DNA from: MGIIb-O3 sp046710875
Lineage (GTDB): Archaea; Thermoplasmatota; Poseidoniia; Poseidoniales; Thalassarchaeaceae
DNA length: 6,409 nt
Assembly: GCA_046710875.1 (NCBI GenBank)
Contig: JBKEHQ010000077.1
Coordinates: 1 to 6,409, forward strand
Reading direction: 5' to 3'
The notes under the pieces were generated by a model. The model saw only the letters and a program-made list of their open reading frames with translations. It had not been told where the DNA came from and did not search any database. The translations under genes and the position numbers were made by a program. Position 1 is the stretch's first letter. Every line of letters begins with the position of its first letter. Positions 4,614-6,409 of the stretch are shown one piece after another.

Positions 4614-6409
4614 CTCTATATTTTTATAAAGCCTATCAGGTGTAATTGGCAACTCATCACATCGGATTCCGATTGCATCATAAACTGCGTTACAAACTGC
4701 AGGAAGAATTGGCAATAAGGGCCCTTCTCCAGCTTCTTTTGCACCAAATGGCCCCTCTGGATCATTAGATTCTACGATTATCGGCACTACTTCAGGCATT
4801 TCATGTACACTTGGAATTTTATAATCTAAAAGATCAGTATTCATTAAATTTCCCGTTCTCCCATACCTCATTTCCTCAGATAATACTTGGCCCATGCCCA
4901 TGTGGCAAGAACCTATGATTTGGCCCTTTACAGCTAGAGGATTCAGTGCCTTACCGCAATCATGCGCCGCCCAGACTTTTTTCACTTTAGTTTGCCCTGT
5001 CTCAATATCTACTTTGACTTCAGCAACATATGCCGAGAAGGAGTAAGCAGGCGCTAACCCTGCACCTGCGCCTTTGTGTGCCCTTCCCATAGGAGGTGTG
5101 CGATATGCTCCCGATGCGACTAATGCACCTATCTCTTCTTGAGATTTATGTAATGCTTCTAAGTATGAAACTCCAACTGCTGGATCATCTTTTCTAAATA
5201 TTCTTCTGTCCCCAATTACTAGTTTCTTCAATGGCGCTCCGGTAATCTTAGAAGTAGCATCTAGTAATTTATTTCTTATTTCCATTGCTGCAGAAATTGC
5301 CGCATTGGCATTCATGAACGTAACTCTTGATGAGTAAGAACCTAAATCGACAGGCGATGTATCTGTTTCTCTGGACTTTATCCTTATCATATCAAGGGGT
5401 AATCCTAAAACTTCAGCCACAGACTGGGCTACAACTGTATCTGATCCTTGACCTATATCGGCTGCGCCCGTGTGAACGGTGACTCCTCCATCCATATCTA
5501 TTTTCAAATGGACAGTAGCGTGCGGAAATTTATTTGGATCCCAATGAATGGGTAAACCGCTTCCGGAGATAAAGAAGCCGCACCCTATTCCAATTCCATG
5601 CCCTAAAGGTAATTTTCTAAACTTATCTTTCCAACCTGATTCTGCCATTACTCTTTCCAAACATTCCCTCATGCCAATACTGGTTACTCTAAACCCAGTG
5701 ATAGTGGCTGAATTGGGTGGAAGAAGGTTTGCTAATCTAAAAGAGATAGGATCGACATTTAATTTTTCTGATATATCATCAATTCCCACTTCTACTGCGC
5801 ATCTAGAGTTTACGGCTCCATGACCACGCATTGCCCCACTTGCTGGCTTATTTGTCCATACCCTTGCACCAGTATAATGGAATGCTCCAATCTCATAAGG
5901 TGCGGTATGTAATACTCCGTTATAGTAAGTAGTAACATGGCCAAAAGACGCAAATGCACCTCCATCGATTAATGCATCAGTTTGTATCCCGCACAATCTT
6001 CCTTCCTGATCAGCATGCAAATTCATTTCGATATGCGAGGGGTGTCTGCCCCTATTAATCCAGTAAACCTCTTCACGATCAAAGGTAATTCTAACCGGGC
6101 GGCCCGATTTACGGGCTAAAATAGATGCACACATCTCATGAGGAAACGGATCGGATTTACCTCCAAATCCCCCTCCTACAAATGTCCTATGAACATTTAT
6201 TTGATGCATAGGAATTTCCAAAACATCGGCTAGAGCCCTGTGAACATAATGAGGAACTTGCTGGGGAGTATACAATGTTAATCTGCCTGAAGGGCCCCAG
6301 TCCGCAACTACTGCATGAGGTTCCGTTGCTGCATGGTTGACTCCATTAAAGAACCAATTTTTTTTATGAGATGCTATAGAATTAGCTTCCATGGATCCTA
6401 TATTTCCAA
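4302..6409 (-). CDS. hcrA: HCR-type molybdopterin large subunit (5' partial)
   Basis: The frame is open to the right edge; the ATG at 6392 is internal because conserved sequence (HAATEPHAVVADW) follows at once and the family has roughly 150-200 residues before it. Numbering from that Met, 696 residues are visible. Family motifs in order are FVGGGFGGKSDPFPHE (71-86), RGHGAVNSR (189-197), IGQGSDTVVAQSVAEVLG (313-330), DLGSYSSRVT (349-358), HDCGKALNP (477-485) and GAKEAGEGP (550-558), whose E556 corresponds to the catalytic Glu of the xanthine oxidase family. RGHG and GSYSSRVT, rather than RGFG and GTYGSR-like forms, resemble 4-hydroxybenzoyl-CoA reductase alpha subunits. The protein would hold the molybdopterin cofactor and the substrate pocket in the cytoplasm. 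After the usual family end (near residue 593) come about 100 extra residues, charged and without a recognised domain. The FAD subunit starts one base after the TAA stop. The family is certain; the substrate may be an aromatic acyl-CoA or another aromatic compound. Confidence 0.92.
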   Translation of the reverse strand, partial: GNIGSMEANSIASHKKNWFFNGVNHAATEPHAVVADWGPSGRLTLYTPQQVPHYVHRALADVLEIPMHQINVHRTFVGGGFGGKSDPFPHEMCASILARKSGRPVRITFDREEVYWINRGRHPSHIEMNLHADQEGRLCGIQTDALIDGGAFASFGHVTTYYNGVLHTAPYEIGAFHYTGARVWTNKPASGAMRGHGAVNSRCAVEVGIDDISEKLNVDPISFRLANLLPPNSATITGFRVTSIGMRECLERVMAESGWKDKFRKLPLGHGIGIGCGFFISGSGLPIHWDPNKFPHATVHLKIDMDGGVTVHTGAADIGQGSDTVVAQSVAEVLGLPLDMIRIKSRETDTSPVDLGSYSSRVTFMNANAAISAAMEIRNKLLDATSKITGAPLKKLVIGDRRIFRKDDPAVGVSYLEALHKSQEEIGALVASGAYRTPPMGRAHKGAGAGLAPAYSFSAYVAEVKVDIETGQTKVKKVWAAHDCGKALNPLAVKGQIIGSCHMGMGQVLSEEMRYGRTGNLMNTDLLDYKIPSVHEMPEVVPIIVESNDPEGPFGAKEAGEGPLLPILPAVCNAVYDAIGIRCDELPITPDRLYKNIEKKCRKLKITDPLDLPSPRLELSELQLTLEKRASEHKIRDIKRRNESKIEPYHNGALFGLDPTIPPDEIDDSWKVSVLPSEDYLQNPRLAGRAWLHTERRHRSD
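4306..4313 (-). promoter_or_regulatory. Shine-Dalgarno site that sets the FAD-subunit start
   Basis: AGGAGTGA is followed by TTAAA and then ATG at 4300. The site lies inside the last codons of the large subunit. It decides between the start at 4300 and the longer open frame beginning at 4408, and indicates coupled translation of the two subunits. Confidence 0.75.

Noticed and set aside
5548..5823. 91-residue plus-strand open frame
   Set aside because: It is antisense inside the conserved large-subunit gene and reads as a shadow frame.
6390..6392. ATG at 6392 as the true start of the large subunit
   Set aside because: The frame stays open to the edge, and conserved mid-protein family sequence follows immediately, so the N-terminal part must lie outside the window.

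Overview
The window is AT-rich and every supported gene lies on the minus strand, so it reads from right to left. The best guess is a low-GC archaeon, possibly a marine Thermoplasmatota/Poseidoniia-type euryarchaeon. The support is a TATATA element about 25 bases before a nearly leaderless GTG start, Shine-Dalgarno sites at tightly packed gene junctions, and a secreted Ig-like protein whose Thr-rich stalk, hydrophobic segment and basic tail resemble archaeal CTERM-type surface anchors. The lineage is inference and a bacterial host is not excluded.

Right part (6409 to 3320): two subunits of a molybdenum hydroxylase of the xanthine dehydrogenase family. The large molybdopterin subunit runs off the right edge and lacks its N-terminal part. 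The FAD subunit follows one base after its stop. The FAD subunit carries the Cys-rich [4Fe-4S] insertion that distinguishes 4-hydroxybenzoyl-CoA reductase (HCR, HcrB) from ordinary xanthine or CO dehydrogenases, and the large subunit has HCR-style RGHG and GSYSSRVT motifs. The [2Fe-2S] small subunit (HcrC) is not in the window and would be expected upstream, beyond position 6409.

Middle (3318 to 2374): a secreted, probably C-terminally anchored surface protein with two beta-sandwich-like domains. It starts one base after the FAD subunit stop, with its GGAGGT ribosome site overlapping that stop region, so it appears to be the third gene of the same operon.

A 142-base gap (2373 to 2232) follows, with a T-run that may end transcription and an archaeal-type promoter. 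Left part (2231 to 1): a DUF4350-type membrane protein and, 23 bases after it, a MoxR-family AAA+ ATPase that runs off the left edge. This is the usual MoxR / DUF4350 (/ DUF58) cluster, thought to act as a chaperone or assembly system coupled to the membrane. No RNA genes, mobile elements, CRISPR arrays or large repeats were seen.
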